Positions 18,008 through 26,036 of a stretch of 64,000 bases of DNA are shown here, one piece after another. Each line of letters opens with the position of its first letter. Position 1 is the stretch's first letter. The notes under the pieces are model-generated. The model ran no database searches. It had not been told where the DNA came from and worked only from the letters and a program-made list of their open reading frames with translations. This stretch comes from Nocardioides sp. Kera G14 (GTDB lineage Bacteria; Actinomycetota; Actinomycetes; Propionibacteriales; Nocardioidaceae): assembly GCF_020715565.1 (NCBI RefSeq), contig NZ_CP085839.1, positions 1,426,001-1,490,000 of the forward strand, written 5' to 3'. The position numbers and the translations under genes were made by a program.

Positions 18008-18231
18008 TGAGCGAGACCAACGGCGCCTGGACATGGCGCCTCGAAGACACCTCCGGAACGGTCGTCCCCGTTTCCGAGGAGTACGCCGACCAGCACTTCG
18101 CCTCGCAGGGCGATGCCGAGTCCTGGGTCGGGGAGTTCTGGCGCGAGCTCGCCGAGCAGGGCGTCGTCGCCGTCACGCTCTTCGAGCTCGACCGGCAGGT
18201 CTACGGCCCCATGCGGCTGGATACCAACTGA
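18004..18231 (+). CDS. Small conserved hypothetical protein, co-translated with gcvT
   Basis: A 75-residue acidic protein with no recognised catalytic motif. It has many aromatics (WTWRLEDTSG, SWVGEFWRELAEQG, VTLFELDRQVYGPM), suggesting a small alpha/beta fold. It starts at ATG 18004 or 18007, overlapping or touching the gcvT stop, with GGGAGG just upstream, and ends 2 nt before the permease gene. Similar small proteins next to gcvT are, to my memory, common in Nocardioides-like genomes. A role in the glycine cleavage system is only a guess from position. Confidence 0.7.
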   Translation: MMSETNGAWTWRLEDTSGTVVPVSEEYADQHFASQGDAESWVGEFWRELAEQGVVAVTLFELDRQVYGPMRLDTN

Positions 18232-18233
18232 GC

Positions 18234-19586
18234 ATGGATCGTTTCTTCCGCGTTACAGACCGAGGCAGCACCATCGGGACGGAGGTCATCGCGGGCGTCG
18301 TCACGTTCGCCACGATGGCCTACATCCTCGTGGTCAACCCGAGCATCCTCGGCGCCCTGCCCGACTCGGCCGGCACCACGCTCGACCACACCCAGCTCGT
18401 CACGGTCACCGCGCTCGTCGCCGGTGTGCTGACGATCGCGATGGGCCTGATCGCGAACGTCCCGATGGCACTGGCCGCGGGGCTCGGTGTCAACGCCTTC
18501 GTGGCCTACACGCTCGTCGGCGGCCGGGGCCTGACCTGGCCCGAGGCGATGGGCGTCATCGTCATCGAGGGCGTCGTGATGCTCGTGCTGGTCCTCGTCG
18601 GACTGCGCGAGGCGATCATGGACGCGATCCCGGATGCGCTCAAGCGGGCCATCGCCGGCGGCATCGGCCTCTTCATCGCGCTGATCGGTCTCGTCGACGG
18701 CGGCATCGTCGAGCACCCCAAGGACGGCGGCACGATCGTCGCTCTCTCCTCTGGCTTCTCGTCCTGGAACACCGTCGTCTTCATCGTCGCCCTCGCGGTG
18801 ATGGCGGTCCTGATGGCGTGGCGGGTTCCGGGTGCGCTGCTCATCGGCATCGTGGCCGCGACAGTCGTCGGACTGGTCGTGAACGCGGCCGCTGACGGCA
18901 CTCCGGTCGCGGGCGCCGTACTGCCGGACGCTCCGGCCGCGGCGCCGGACTTCTCCCTCGTGGGCGACATCAACTTCAACGTCTTCGACGTCGTCGGCGT
19001 GGGCGCTGCGCTGGCCCTGATCGTCACGGTGCTGATGGCCAACTTCTTCGACGCGATGGGCACAGCGCTGGCCATCGGCCGTGAGGCTCGGCTGACCGAC
19101 GAGGCCGGCCAGCTGCCGCAGATGCGCCGCGTCCTGCTGGTCGAGTCGGCCGGTGCGATCGCCGGTGGTGGCGCCTCGGCGTCCTCGAACACGATCTTCG
19201 TCGAGAGCACGGCAGGCGCGGCCCAGGGCGGTCGCACCGGCCTGGCGAACATCGTCACCGGTGTGCTCTTCCTGCTGGCGATGTTCTTCGCCCCGCTGGC
19301 CACGATGATCCCGTCGGCCGCGACCGGCCCGGCGCTCGTTGTCGTCGGCTCACTGATGATCGCCCAAGTGGCCGCCATCGACTGGCAGGACGTCGGTGTC
19401 GGCGTCCCGGCCTTCGCCACGCTCGCCCTGATGCCGTTCACCTACTCGATCGCGAACGGCGTCGGAGCGGGCATGATCCTCTACGTTCTCATTGCCCTCG
19501 CCCGCGGTCGCTGGCGCACGATCCACCCGCTGCTCGCCCTCGTCGCTGCGGTCTTCGTCTGGTACTTCGTCCGCGGGCCGATCTGA
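18234..19586 (+). CDS. NCS2 purine permease (AzgA-like, adenine/guanine/hypoxanthine)
   Basis: A 450-residue membrane protein of the AzgA branch of nucleobase:cation symporters. RFFRVTDRGSTIGTEVIAGV and TFATMAYILVVNP are the family's N-terminal signature; NVPMALAAGLGVNAF forms helix 3 and NFFDAMGTALAIG helix 8 of the substrate site; ASASSNTIFVESTAGAAQGG is the conserved loop. About 12-14 helices are expected. It would import adenine, guanine or hypoxanthine with protons. The start at ATG 18234 comes 2 nt after the previous stop, so it is part of the gcvT transcript. Substrate is inferred from the family. Confidence 0.9.
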   Translation: MDRFFRVTDRGSTIGTEVIAGVVTFATMAYILVVNPSILGALPDSAGTTLDHTQLVTVTALVAGVLTIAMGLIANVPMALAAGLGVNAFVAYTLVGGRGLTWPEAMGVIVIEGVVMLVLVLVGLREAIMDAIPDALKRAIAGGIGLFIALIGLVDGGIVEHPKDGGTIVALSSGFSSWNTVVFIVALAVMAVLMAWRVPGALLIGIVAATVVGLVVNAAADGTPVAGAVLPDAPAAAPDFSLVGDINFNVFDVVGVGAALALIVTVLMANFFDAMGTALAIGREARLTDEAGQLPQMRRVLLVESAGAIAGGGASASSNTIFVESTAGAAQGGRTGLANIVTGVLFLLAMFFAPLATMIPSAATGPALVVVGSLMIAQVAAIDWQDVGVGVPAFATLALMPFTYSIANGVGAGMILYVLIALARGRWRTIHPLLALVAAVFVWYFVRGPI

Positions 19587-19594
19587 GCCGGCTC

Positions 19595-20428
19595 ATGGAC
19601 CTCCCCTTCCGCCAGGTCGACGTCTTCTCCTCGACTCCGTTGTGCGGCAACCCGGTCGCGGTGGTCCATGACGCGGACGAGCTGACGACTGAGCAGATGC
19701 AGACGTTCGCCGCCTGGACGAACCTCTCGGAGACGACGTTCCTGCTGCAGCCGAGCGACCCTCGTGCCGACTACCGGGTCCGGATCTTCACGGGCTCGGA
19801 GGAGCTGCCGTTCGCGGGCCACCCGACGCTCGGCAGCGCGCATGCGTGGCTCGAGAGCGGCGGCCGCCCGGCCGGCGACCTGCTCATCCAGGAGTGCGGC
19901 GTGGGGCTGGTGGAGCTGCACCACCGTGACGGGCTCGCGTTCGCCGCGCCGCCCCTGATCCGCTCCGGGCCGCTGAGCAGCTTCGAGCGGGCCAAGGCGG
20001 CGCTCGCACTGCGCGTGCCCGCCGAGCGCATCGTCGACAGCAACTGGGTCTCCAACGGGCCGAGTTTCATCGCCGTCCTGCTGGACTCCGCCGAGTCCGT
20101 CCTCGCCGTCGACCCGGACCCGATCGCCTTCGGCGACCTCTACGGCATCGGCATCGTCGGGCCGTGGCCGGAGGGATCGGACACCGCCGTCGAGGTCCGC
20201 GTCTTCTTCCACAACAAGGGCCTGACCGAGGATCCGGTCACCGGATCCTTCAACGCCGGCGTCGCGACCTGGCTCACCGGCACGGGGCGGTTGCCGTCGT
20301 CGTACGTCGCCTCGCAGGGCACGCTCCTCAACCGACTCGGCCGGGTTCGGATCGACACCGACGACGAGGGTGTCATCTGGGTCGGCGGCGACACGTTCAC
20401 CACGATCGTCGGGACCGTGACGCTGTAG
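19595..20428 (+). CDS. PhzF family isomerase/epimerase-like protein
   Basis: A 277-residue PhzF-fold protein. PFRQVDVFSSTPLCGNPVAVV is the family N terminus, NLSETTFLL carries the catalytic Glu, and LPFAGHPTLGSAH and DPVTGSFNAGVATWL complete the two-lobed active site. PhzF isomerises a phenazine precursor, but most relatives are not tied to phenazines and no other phz gene is present, so the substrate is unknown. It starts 8 nt after the permease stop, suggesting co-transcription. Confidence 0.88.
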   Translation: MDLPFRQVDVFSSTPLCGNPVAVVHDADELTTEQMQTFAAWTNLSETTFLLQPSDPRADYRVRIFTGSEELPFAGHPTLGSAHAWLESGGRPAGDLLIQECGVGLVELHHRDGLAFAAPPLIRSGPLSSFERAKAALALRVPAERIVDSNWVSNGPSFIAVLLDSAESVLAVDPDPIAFGDLYGIGIVGPWPEGSDTAVEVRVFFHNKGLTEDPVTGSFNAGVATWLTGTGRLPSSYVASQGTLLNRLGRVRIDTDDEGVIWVGGDTFTTIVGTVTL

Positions 20429-20431
20429 CCG

Positions 20432-20437
20432 TACGCT
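20432..20437 (+). promoter_or_regulatory. -10 element of leaderless thyA
   Basis: TACGCT, 6 nt before the thyA GTG and 3 nt after the phzF-like stop. It gives thyA-dfrA its own transcription start. Confidence 0.55.
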
Positions 20438-20443
20438 GGGCCG

Positions 20444-21238
20444 GTGCGGCAATACCTCGACCTCGTCCAGCGGATTCTCGATGAAGGCGTCGAGAAGTCC
20501 GACCGCACCGGGACCGGGACCCTGTCGGTCTTCGGGCACCAGATGCGCTTCGACCTCAACGAGGGCTTTCCGCTCGTGACGACGAAGAAGGTGCACACCC
20601 GCTCGGTCTTCGGTGAACTGCTGTGGTTCCTCCGCGGCGAGACAAACGTGAAGTGGCTGCAGGAGCGCGGCATCTCGATCTGGGACGAGTGGGCCGATGA
20701 GAACGGCGACCTCGGTCCCGTCTACGGCGCGCAGTGGCGTACGTGGCCGGCGCCCTCGGGCGAGCAGATCGACCAGCTCGCCGCGGTCATCGAGCAGATC
20801 CGCACGAACCCCGACTCGCGGCGCCACATCGTCACGGCATGGAACCCTGCCGAGGTCGACAACATGGCGCTGCCGCCGTGTCACTCGCTCTTCCAGTTCT
20901 ACGTCGCCAATGGCCGGCTCTCGTGCCAGCTCTACCAGCGCTCGGCGGACGTCTTCCTCGGTGTGCCGTTCAACATCGCGTCGTACGCCCTGCTCACGCA
21001 CATGATCGCCCAGGTCTGTGGGCTCGGTGTCGGTGACTTCGTGCATACGCTCGGCGACGCGCACCTCTACCTCAACCACCTCGACCAGGCGCACGAGCAG
21101 CTCCAGCGTGAGCCGCGGCAGCTGCCCACCCTCGTGCTCAACCCCGCCATCACCGAGATCGACGCCTTCGAGCTCGAGGACATCGCCGTCGAGGCCTACG
21201 ACCCGTGGCCGGCGATCAAGGCGCCGATCAGTGTCTGA
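20444..21238 (+). CDS. thyA: Thymidylate synthase
   Basis: Converts dUMP to dTMP using methylene-tetrahydrofolate. The 264-residue protein has [31 protein letters not shown], the catalytic Cys146 in [11 protein letters not shown], and [20 protein letters not shown]; length and numbering match E. coli ThyA. GTG start at 20444 is read leaderless from TACGCT. The 3' end overlaps dfrA by 8 nt, coupling it with the enzyme that regenerates tetrahydrofolate. Confidence 0.97.
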   Translation: MRQYLDLVQRILDEGVEKSDRTGTGTLSVFGHQMRFDLNEGFPLVTTKKVHTRSVFGELLWFLRGETNVKWLQERGISIWDEWADENGDLGPVYGAQWRTWPAPSGEQIDQLAAVIEQIRTNPDSRRHIVTAWNPAEVDNMALPPCHSLFQFYVANGRLSCQLYQRSADVFLGVPFNIASYALLTHMIAQVCGLGVGDFVHTLGDAHLYLNHLDQAHEQLQREPRQLPTLVLNPAITEIDAFELEDIAVEAYDPWPAIKAPISV

Positions 21239-21719
21239 GGCTCCGGACTACGGGCGTGTCGTCTTCGTCTGCGCCATCGCGCAGAACGGCGTGATCGGCA
21301 ACGGCCCCGACATCCCGTGGAAGATCCCCGGTGAGCAGGCTCAGTTCAAGGAGCTGACGATGGGTCACACCCTCGTCATGGGCCGCACGACCTTCGAGTC
21401 GATCGGCCGCCCCCTGCCGGGCCGGACCACCGTGGTCGTGACGCGGGACCCGTCGTGGTCGTTCGACGGTGTCGAGGTCGCGCACTCGATCGAGTCTGCG
21501 CTCTCGACCTCTGCGGGACTGCCCGGCGACACCATGGTCATCGGGGGCGCGCAGGTCTTCGCCTCCGCGTTTCCTTACGCCACCGAGCAGGTGCTGACGA
21601 TGGTCGACGTCGCCCCCGAGGGCGACGTCCTCTACCCGCCGTACGACGAGAGCGAGTGGCTCGAGACGCTCCGCGAGCCCGCCGAACGCTGGACCCGCAT
21701 CTGGCTCACCCGAGCTTGA
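21231..21719 (+). CDS. dfrA: Dihydrofolate reductase
   Basis: Reduces dihydrofolate, made by ThyA, to tetrahydrofolate with NADPH. The 162-residue protein has [40 protein letters not shown] and [13 protein letters not shown], with the active-site Asp in the DIPW segment. The GTG start at 21231 lies within the last codons of thyA. The stop lies inside the end of the convergent DUF222/HNH gene, with a 14-bp tail overlap. Confidence 0.95.
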   Translation: MSEAPDYGRVVFVCAIAQNGVIGNGPDIPWKIPGEQAQFKELTMGHTLVMGRTTFESIGRPLPGRTTVVVTRDPSWSFDGVEVAHSIESALSTSAGLPGDTMVIGGAQVFASAFPYATEQVLTMVDVAPEGDVLYPPYDESEWLETLREPAERWTRIWLTRA

Positions 21720-22968
21720 TGGTGCCGCTGGGCGTGCGGAGGTGGTGCTTGCCGGCTGGGCTTCGCCAGAGGTAGTAGCCGGGTTCGAGTTTGGTGTAGG
21801 TCCAGTGGGTGAAGGTCTTCATCCGGTGGTGGTACCTGCACAGGCAGGCGAGGTTGTCGCTGCTGGTGGGTCCGCCGCGGTCGGGATGGTCTTTGTCGTA
21901 GGGCTCGATGTGGTCGAGGTCGGCGGTTCGGGCGTTGCGTTCGCAGTTGGGGGCTACGCAGGTCTTGTCGGTCAGGATGGCTTGTTCCCGCATCTCGACT
22001 GAGGGGACGTAGCCGGTGCGGTGGAGCCGCTGGTTGAGGTCGATGACCGGGCGGAGGATGAACTTGGTGTTCGAGGTCTGGGACCACTCGCGGAGCTGGG
22101 TGAGGGTGGTGAGGCCGGTGCCGCCTTCGGTGGTGAACTGCCCCTCGCTGTCGGCGTGGACGTAGAGGTTCACCACGCGCGTGACGGCACCGGCCGTCGT
22201 GCCTGCGAGGTAGTGGCGGGCGATCACACCGAGTGCCTTCGAGCGGCGGACGTCTAACGACTCGTCGGAGCCTTGCTCCTTGAGGTCGGCGGCGGCCTTC
22301 TGGATTGCTGCTTCGAGGTCGAGGCCGTCGGCGTGGTCGGTCTTGCCGTAGAGGTCGTCGGTGCCGTCGTCCTGGGGGCAGAGGTCGATCTTGCGTGCGT
22401 CGGCTGCTGCTTCGGCTCGGCGTGCTGCTTCGTCGGGGTCGAACCTGTCGATGGCGTGGGCGATGAACCGCTTGAGTGCGGTGGGGCCGATCTTCTCGAA
22501 GCGCATGTGCAGTTCTTTGTCGAGCCACGCGGCACCCTCAACCGTGAGGACGCGGGAGGCCTGCGCGACGAGGCGTGCCTTCCAGACGGGGAGTTGTTCG
22601 TCGTAGAGCCGGAAGAAGAGCTTCGGCAACCGGTGGTGGAGTTCGAGGGCGTCACCGACCCAGGAGCGTGCCTGGTGTTCGCTCATCCCGGTCTCGGCGG
22701 CGAGTTCCATGAGGGCGGATTCGTCGATCCAAGGTGTGCCCTCGCCGGCCAGGGGGATGTCGTGGACACGGTCACCGGAGGCTGCGTGTGCCTGGTCGTT
22801 GGTGGTGTGCTGCTGGGCCCAGTCGATGGTGTGCAACAGCGAGGCGATCTCAGCCATGTTCGCGGAGTGTTTGGTGAGGGCGATCATGGCGAGGGGGTTG
22901 TCGATGGGCATGCCGACGCTGGGGCCGAGGATGTTCTCGGTGGATCCGGCGTCTACAGCTAGCGACAT
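21706..22968 (-). CDS. DUF222 domain protein with C-terminal HNH endonuclease motif (13E12-repeat type)
   Basis: A 420-residue protein of the multi-copy actinobacterial DUF222/HNH family, known in mycobacteria as the 13E12 repeat family. Residues about 30-330 form the alpha-helical DUF222 region; the C terminus has CVAPNCERNARTADLDHIEP, GGPTSSDNLACLCRYHHRMK, an HNH metal site with paired Cys. Nuclease activity is likely but biological function is unknown; these genes often sit near mobile DNA, and an IS481-like element begins 57 bp upstream. TAAGAT ends 6 nt before the ATG, indicating a leaderless transcript, with an inverted repeat just upstream. Confidence 0.88.
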   Translation of the reverse strand: MSLAVDAGSTENILGPSVGMPIDNPLAMIALTKHSANMAEIASLLHTIDWAQQHTTNDQAHAASGDRVHDIPLAGEGTPWIDESALMELAAETGMSEHQARSWVGDALELHHRLPKLFFRLYDEQLPVWKARLVAQASRVLTVEGAAWLDKELHMRFEKIGPTALKRFIAHAIDRFDPDEAARRAEAAADARKIDLCPQDDGTDDLYGKTDHADGLDLEAAIQKAAADLKEQGSDESLDVRRSKALGVIARHYLAGTTAGAVTRVVNLYVHADSEGQFTTEGGTGLTTLTQLREWSQTSNTKFILRPVIDLNQRLHRTGYVPSVEMREQAILTDKTCVAPNCERNARTADLDHIEPYDKDHPDRGGPTSSDNLACLCRYHHRMKTFTHWTYTKLEPGYYLWRSPAGKHHLRTPSGTIKLG

Positions 22969-22974
22969 GCGCCG

Positions 22975-22999
22975 ATCTTATCTGTTCGAGCAATCGAAC
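22975..22999 (-). promoter_or_regulatory. Leaderless promoter of the DUF222/HNH gene with inverted repeat
   Basis: TAAGAT (minus strand, 22975-22980) lies 6 nt before the ATG. Directly upstream, GTTCGA-N4-TCGAAC (22984-22999) is a perfect inverted repeat. It is the inside-out form of the LexA consensus TCGAAC-N4-GTTCGA, so it is not called an SOS box, but it could bind another dimeric repressor. Confidence 0.5.
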
Positions 23000-23024
23000 G
23001 CAAGGGTTTGGTGCGGGAATGTCT

Positions 23025-23069
23025 TGTCTCAGGACTTCGGTGACGGAACTGCATCAGGACATCGGTGAC
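23025..23069. repeat. Left end of the IS with two 16-bp repeat units
   Basis: The unit TCAGGACATCGGTGAC occurs at 23054-23069, and with one change at 23029-23044, spaced 25 bp apart. These are probably transposase-binding sites. Confidence 0.8.
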
Positions 23070-23116
23070 ACTTCGGGCGGTCTTGGTGGTGACAGTTCTG
23101 CGGTGAGGCTGCGGCG

Positions 23117-24394
23117 GTGGCAGTCAATGAACCCATCGATCCCCGTGTCCGTCTCGCGATCGCGCAGTGGCCCGATGATGCGCCACGTGGCGCGGTCTCG
23201 ACGTTCTGTGCCGAGCACGGCCTCTCACGCAAGTCGTTCTACGAGCTCCGAGAGCGAGCCGTCGTCGATGGGCCGGCCGCTGTCCTTGAACCCCGGTCGC
23301 GGCGGCCGGCCTCGAGCCCATCGAAGCTGACCGAAGAGGTCAAGGCCCAGGCAGTCGCTGTGCGGGCAGCGTTGGAAGCCTCCGGGCTGGACCATGGTCC
23401 GATCAGCGTGCACGACAAGATGAAGGCGAGGGGCCTGGACGTCGTGCCGTCGACGGCGTCGCTGGCGCGGATCTTCCGCGAGGCAGGCGTGGCCCGGCTG
23501 GAGCCACGGAAGAAGCCCCGCTCGGCGTGGCGACGGTTCGTCTATCCGGCACCGAACGCCTGCGGGCAGCTCGACGCCACCGAGTACGTCCTGACCGGCG
23601 GCCGAACGTGTGTGATCTTCCAGCTCATCGACGACCACTCCCGCTACGCGGTCGCATCCCATGTCGCAGGCAGCGAGACAGCCCAAGCCGCCGTGGCTGT
23701 CTTCGACAAGGCCGTGGCCGCCCACGGCGTTCCCCAACGGCTGCTGTCGGACAACGGGCTCGCGCTCAACCCGTCACGTCGAGGAATTCTCGGCCAACTC
23801 GTGGCACGCGCCTCACGGTTGGGCGTCGAGCCGATCACGGGCAAGCCCTACAAGCCGACCACCCAGGGCAAGAACGAGCGCTTCCACCAGACCCTGTTCC
23901 GCTACCTCGACAAGCAGCCACTCGCCGCCACGCTGGCCGAACTCCAAGTCCTGGTCGACGCGTTCGACAACATCTACAACACCCAGCGGCCCGACCAAGG
24001 CCTGCCCGGCCGCGTCACCCCGCAGACGGCGTGGGACGCGACGCCCAAGGCCGAAGCACCCCGTCCGACAGCCCCAAGGCCCGTGCTGCAGCGACCCACA
24101 CCAGTGCCGCGCACGCCACGCGTGCCGGTCCCGGTGCCGACCGATCTTCCCGCCGACACAAAGGTCAAGAAGCTCACGACCGCAGGCACGTTCGCCATCA
24201 ACCAGGTCAACTACAAAGTCGACCTCCGGCGCGCGGGCCAGCGTGTCCTCATCATCGTCGAGGGCGACCAGCCCGGCGACAAGATCATCGTGTCCGACCT
24301 CGAGGGCGAGATCCTCATCGAGCACACCCGACCCGCTCCCGGTGTCCGCTACGTCGGCAACGGCCATCCCCGCGGCCCACGCCGGGACCGCTGA
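23117..24394 (+). CDS. IS481-family DDE transposase
   Basis: A 425-residue transposase. An N-terminal helix-turn-helix (VSTFCAEHGLSRKSFYELRE) and a second HTH (KMKARGLDVVPSTASLARIF) precede an rve integrase core with the DDE triad: Asp in GQLDATEYV, Asp in RLLSDNGLALN and Glu in TQGKNERFHQTLF. After a Pro-rich linker a C-terminal beta-rich domain follows (GTFAINQVNYKVDLRRAGQR). The gene appears intact with no frameshift, so the element may be active. GTG/ATG choice at the 5' end is uncertain; ATG 23117 is nearest the conserved region. Confidence 0.92.
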   Translation: MAVNEPIDPRVRLAIAQWPDDAPRGAVSTFCAEHGLSRKSFYELRERAVVDGPAAVLEPRSRRPASSPSKLTEEVKAQAVAVRAALEASGLDHGPISVHDKMKARGLDVVPSTASLARIFREAGVARLEPRKKPRSAWRRFVYPAPNACGQLDATEYVLTGGRTCVIFQLIDDHSRYAVASHVAGSETAQAAVAVFDKAVAAHGVPQRLLSDNGLALNPSRRGILGQLVARASRLGVEPITGKPYKPTTQGKNERFHQTLFRYLDKQPLAATLAELQVLVDAFDNIYNTQRPDQGLPGRVTPQTAWDATPKAEAPRPTAPRPVLQRPTPVPRTPRVPVPVPTDLPADTKVKKLTTAGTFAINQVNYKVDLRRAGQRVLIIVEGDQPGDKIIVSDLEGEILIEHTRPAPGVRYVGNGHPRGPRRDR

Positions 24395-24396
24395 AA

Positions 24397-24467
24397 GTCA
24401 CCGATGTCCTGACACATCAACCGTTACTGATGTCCTGATGCGGAACTGTCACCGATGTCCTGAGACA
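24397..24467. repeat. Right end of the IS with three 16-bp repeat units
   Basis: Inverted copies of the left-end unit lie at 24397-24412 and 24448-24463 (GTCACCGATGTCCTGA) and, with two changes, at 24423-24438. Spacings are 26 and 25 bp. The right end has one more copy than the left. Confidence 0.8.
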
Positions 24468-24498
24468 TCACAGCTCGGCGGAGCAAAACGGGTGAATC

Positions 24499-24951
24499 TC
24501 AAGCGAGACGAGCGGCGATGGCCGCGCCGGTCCAGGCCTCGTCACCGGTCACCTCGCGGATGACGTCAAGAGACGGTGGAACCTTGGTCGGCAGCGCATC
24601 TCCGCCATCGACCTCGGCCAGCAACGTGCCGTCGGCCAACTCGTCGACAGCGAGGCCGTCAGGGAAGTGGTGCCGCGTCTTGCGCAGCTCCACCCCGGGC
24701 AACGACGCCAGAGTCGCCCACTCATCCTCGTCGAGGTAGATCGTCGTGTGCGCGATACGGCTCGCGTCGCCGTCGGGGCGGATCTTCTGTCCCAGCTTCC
24801 GGACGACTGTGCCGTCGCTCGACGTCATCTCGCGCAGACGCAGACGGGTGCCGGCGACATAGCGATCGACGATCCTCGACGTGTGCGTCGCGCCCGGCGG
24901 AACGGCACGGACGAGGAACTTCCGCTCACACTCGAGCTTCGCGTACGTCAC
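24499..24951 (-). CDS. CYTH domain protein (triphosphate tunnel metalloenzyme)
   Basis: A 150-residue CYTH-domain protein. LECERKFLV gives the ExExK signature; RLRLREMT, VVRKLGQK and LAVDELADGTLLAEVD supply the further charged strands that form the tunnel. Family members hydrolyse inorganic triphosphate or other triphosphates; the bacterial substrate is often unknown. The GTG start overlaps the previous stop by 4 nt, so it is co-translated with the 24948-25394 gene. It lies just outside the right IS end and seems undamaged. Confidence 0.87.
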   Translation of the reverse strand: MTYAKLECERKFLVRAVPPGATHTSRIVDRYVAGTRLRLREMTSSDGTVVRKLGQKIRPDGDASRIAHTTIYLDEDEWATLASLPGVELRKTRHHFPDGLAVDELADGTLLAEVDGGDALPTKVPPSLDVIREVTGDEAWTGAAIAARLA

Positions 24952-25394
24952 TGAAGCGGAACCGCCAGGTCGGCCAGCAGGATGTCGCGGTCGGCATCGT
25001 CAGCGACGGGGACGGCGTACGCGAGCTCGTGCTCAGCGGCCGCGTCCTTCGCACGCCCGAGCCCCATCAGGCAGCGGGCCCGGAGGTCGTGGACATAGGC
25101 GAGGTCGAAGTCTGCCCGCCCGATCTCGGCAAGCAGGTCGAAGGAGCGATTGCCGTAGTAGAGCCCCACGTCCGCGCGGCCGCCGGTGAGGTGGGCGCGG
25201 CCGAGCAGGAGCAGTGCACGCGCCTCATTCACCGGAGAGGCCCCGGCGGCACGCGACCAGTGGAAGGCGGCGGCGTACGCGGCCCGCAGCATCGGCTCCT
25301 CATCCTCGCCGGGAGTGAATGACTCGATCAGCGACCACGCGAGGTTGTTCGCCTCGACGGCATGCCAGCGGTGGTCCTCGGGAGCGCCTGTCAT
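24948..25394 (-). CDS. Hypothetical protein with TPR-like helical repeats
   Basis: A 148-residue mostly helical protein of unknown function. Segments such as AAYAAAFHWSRAAGASPVNE, ARALLLLGRAHLTGGRADVG and HDLRARCLMGLGRAKDAAAE have the Ala/Leu/Gly spacing of tetratricopeptide repeats. It is encoded with the CYTH protein through a 4-nt overlap, so the two may work together. TAGGTT (25401-25406, minus strand) ends 6 nt before the ATG, a leaderless promoter divergent from the sigma-factor gene. Confidence 0.7.
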   Translation of the reverse strand: MTGAPEDHRWHAVEANNLAWSLIESFTPGEDEEPMLRAAYAAAFHWSRAAGASPVNEARALLLLGRAHLTGGRADVGLYYGNRSFDLLAEIGRADFDLAYVHDLRARCLMGLGRAKDAAAEHELAYAVPVADDADRDILLADLAVPLQ

Positions 25395-25472
25395 GTCGAC
25401 AACCTAGGGGAGGGGCGGCCGTCGGTGAGACGATCCCAGCGGACCCGACATAGAGGGGTGAGAGGAGGCGCG

Positions 25473-26036
25473 ATGACCACGCCCGCCGACGATCGCGACC
25501 TGCTGTCACGTGCCGCGGGCGGCGACCAGGCAGCCCTCGGTGCGCTCTATGACCGCCACGTCCGCGCCGTCTACTGGCAGGCGCTCGCCGTGACGCGGGA
25601 CGCCATGCTGGCCGAGGACGTGACCCAGGAGGTGTTCCTCACCTTCTGGCAGAAGGTGCGCTCCGTCCACGTCGTCGACAGCTCGGTGCTGCCGTGGCTG
25701 ATGGTGACGGCCCGCTTCCACGCCCTCAACGCGGGTCGACGGATGCAGCGCGAGCGGCGTCGCTCGACCACGCTCGACGGAGTGGAGCAGGGCGGCTGGG
25801 CACGTGAGGGAGCTGACGACGCTCTGGTCCAGCGCGAGATCCAGGAGGGGATCGATGCAGCGGTCGCCGGGCTCTCCACCACGGATCGCCGGATCTACGA
25901 GCTGTGTCTCGAAGGCGACCACTCCTATGAGTCGGCGGCCCAGATGCTCGGCCTCAGCCACGCCTCGGTCCGCAACCGCCTCTCCCGGGTCCGGATCCGT
26001 CTGCGGTCCGACCTGCACGCACTGAGGGAGTCCTGA
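25473..26036 (+). CDS. ECF-type RNA polymerase sigma factor
   Basis: A 187-residue group IV sigma factor. Region 2 covers QAALGALYDRHVRAVYWQAL and AEDVTQEVFLTFWQKV; region 4 covers LSTTDRRIYELCLEGDHSYE and AAQMLGLSHASVRNRLSRVR with a clear helix-turn-helix. It should direct RNA polymerase to a small regulon, probably including itself. The ATG at 25473 follows GAGGAGG. The next gene starts within the stop (TGATG), a layout typical of sigma/anti-sigma pairs. Confidence 0.9.
   Translation: MTTPADDRDLLSRAAGGDQAALGALYDRHVRAVYWQALAVTRDAMLAEDVTQEVFLTFWQKVRSVHVVDSSVLPWLMVTARFHALNAGRRMQRERRRSTTLDGVEQGGWAREGADDALVQREIQEGIDAAVAGLSTTDRRIYELCLEGDHSYESAAQMLGLSHASVRNRLSRVRIRLRSDLHALRES

Larger units (their letters stand above)
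23025..24467 (+). mobile_element. IS481-like insertion sequence, complete (1443 bp)
   Basis: A full insertion sequence with one transposase gene. Its outer 20 bp, TGTCTCAGGACTTCGGTGAC on the left and the complement of the right end, agree at 19 positions. The similarity runs on to about 38 of 45 positions. Both ends begin TG and finish CA, typical of the group. Each end carries multiple copies of a 16-bp unit. No target-site duplication is seen (GTCT before, TCAC after). It sits between a DUF222/HNH gene and a CYTH gene without breaking either. Confidence 0.88.

Noticed and set aside
16853..18034. Upstream extension of the pepA frame across gcvT
   Set aside because: It is antisense to the well-conserved gcvT and lacks aminopeptidase motifs; the leaderless GTG at 16852 is preferred.
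21632..22528. 298-residue frame within the DUF222/HNH gene
   Set aside because: Same-strand shadow frame, Arg/Pro/His-rich; the HNH and DUF222 motifs are in the other frame.
22984..22999. LexA box upstream of the DUF222 gene
   Set aside because: Half-sites are in the order GTTCGA-N4-TCGAAC, the reverse of the LexA consensus seen at recA.
23005..24480. Target-site duplication of the IS
   Set aside because: Bases flanking the two ends (GTCT and TCAC) do not match in any length tried by eye.
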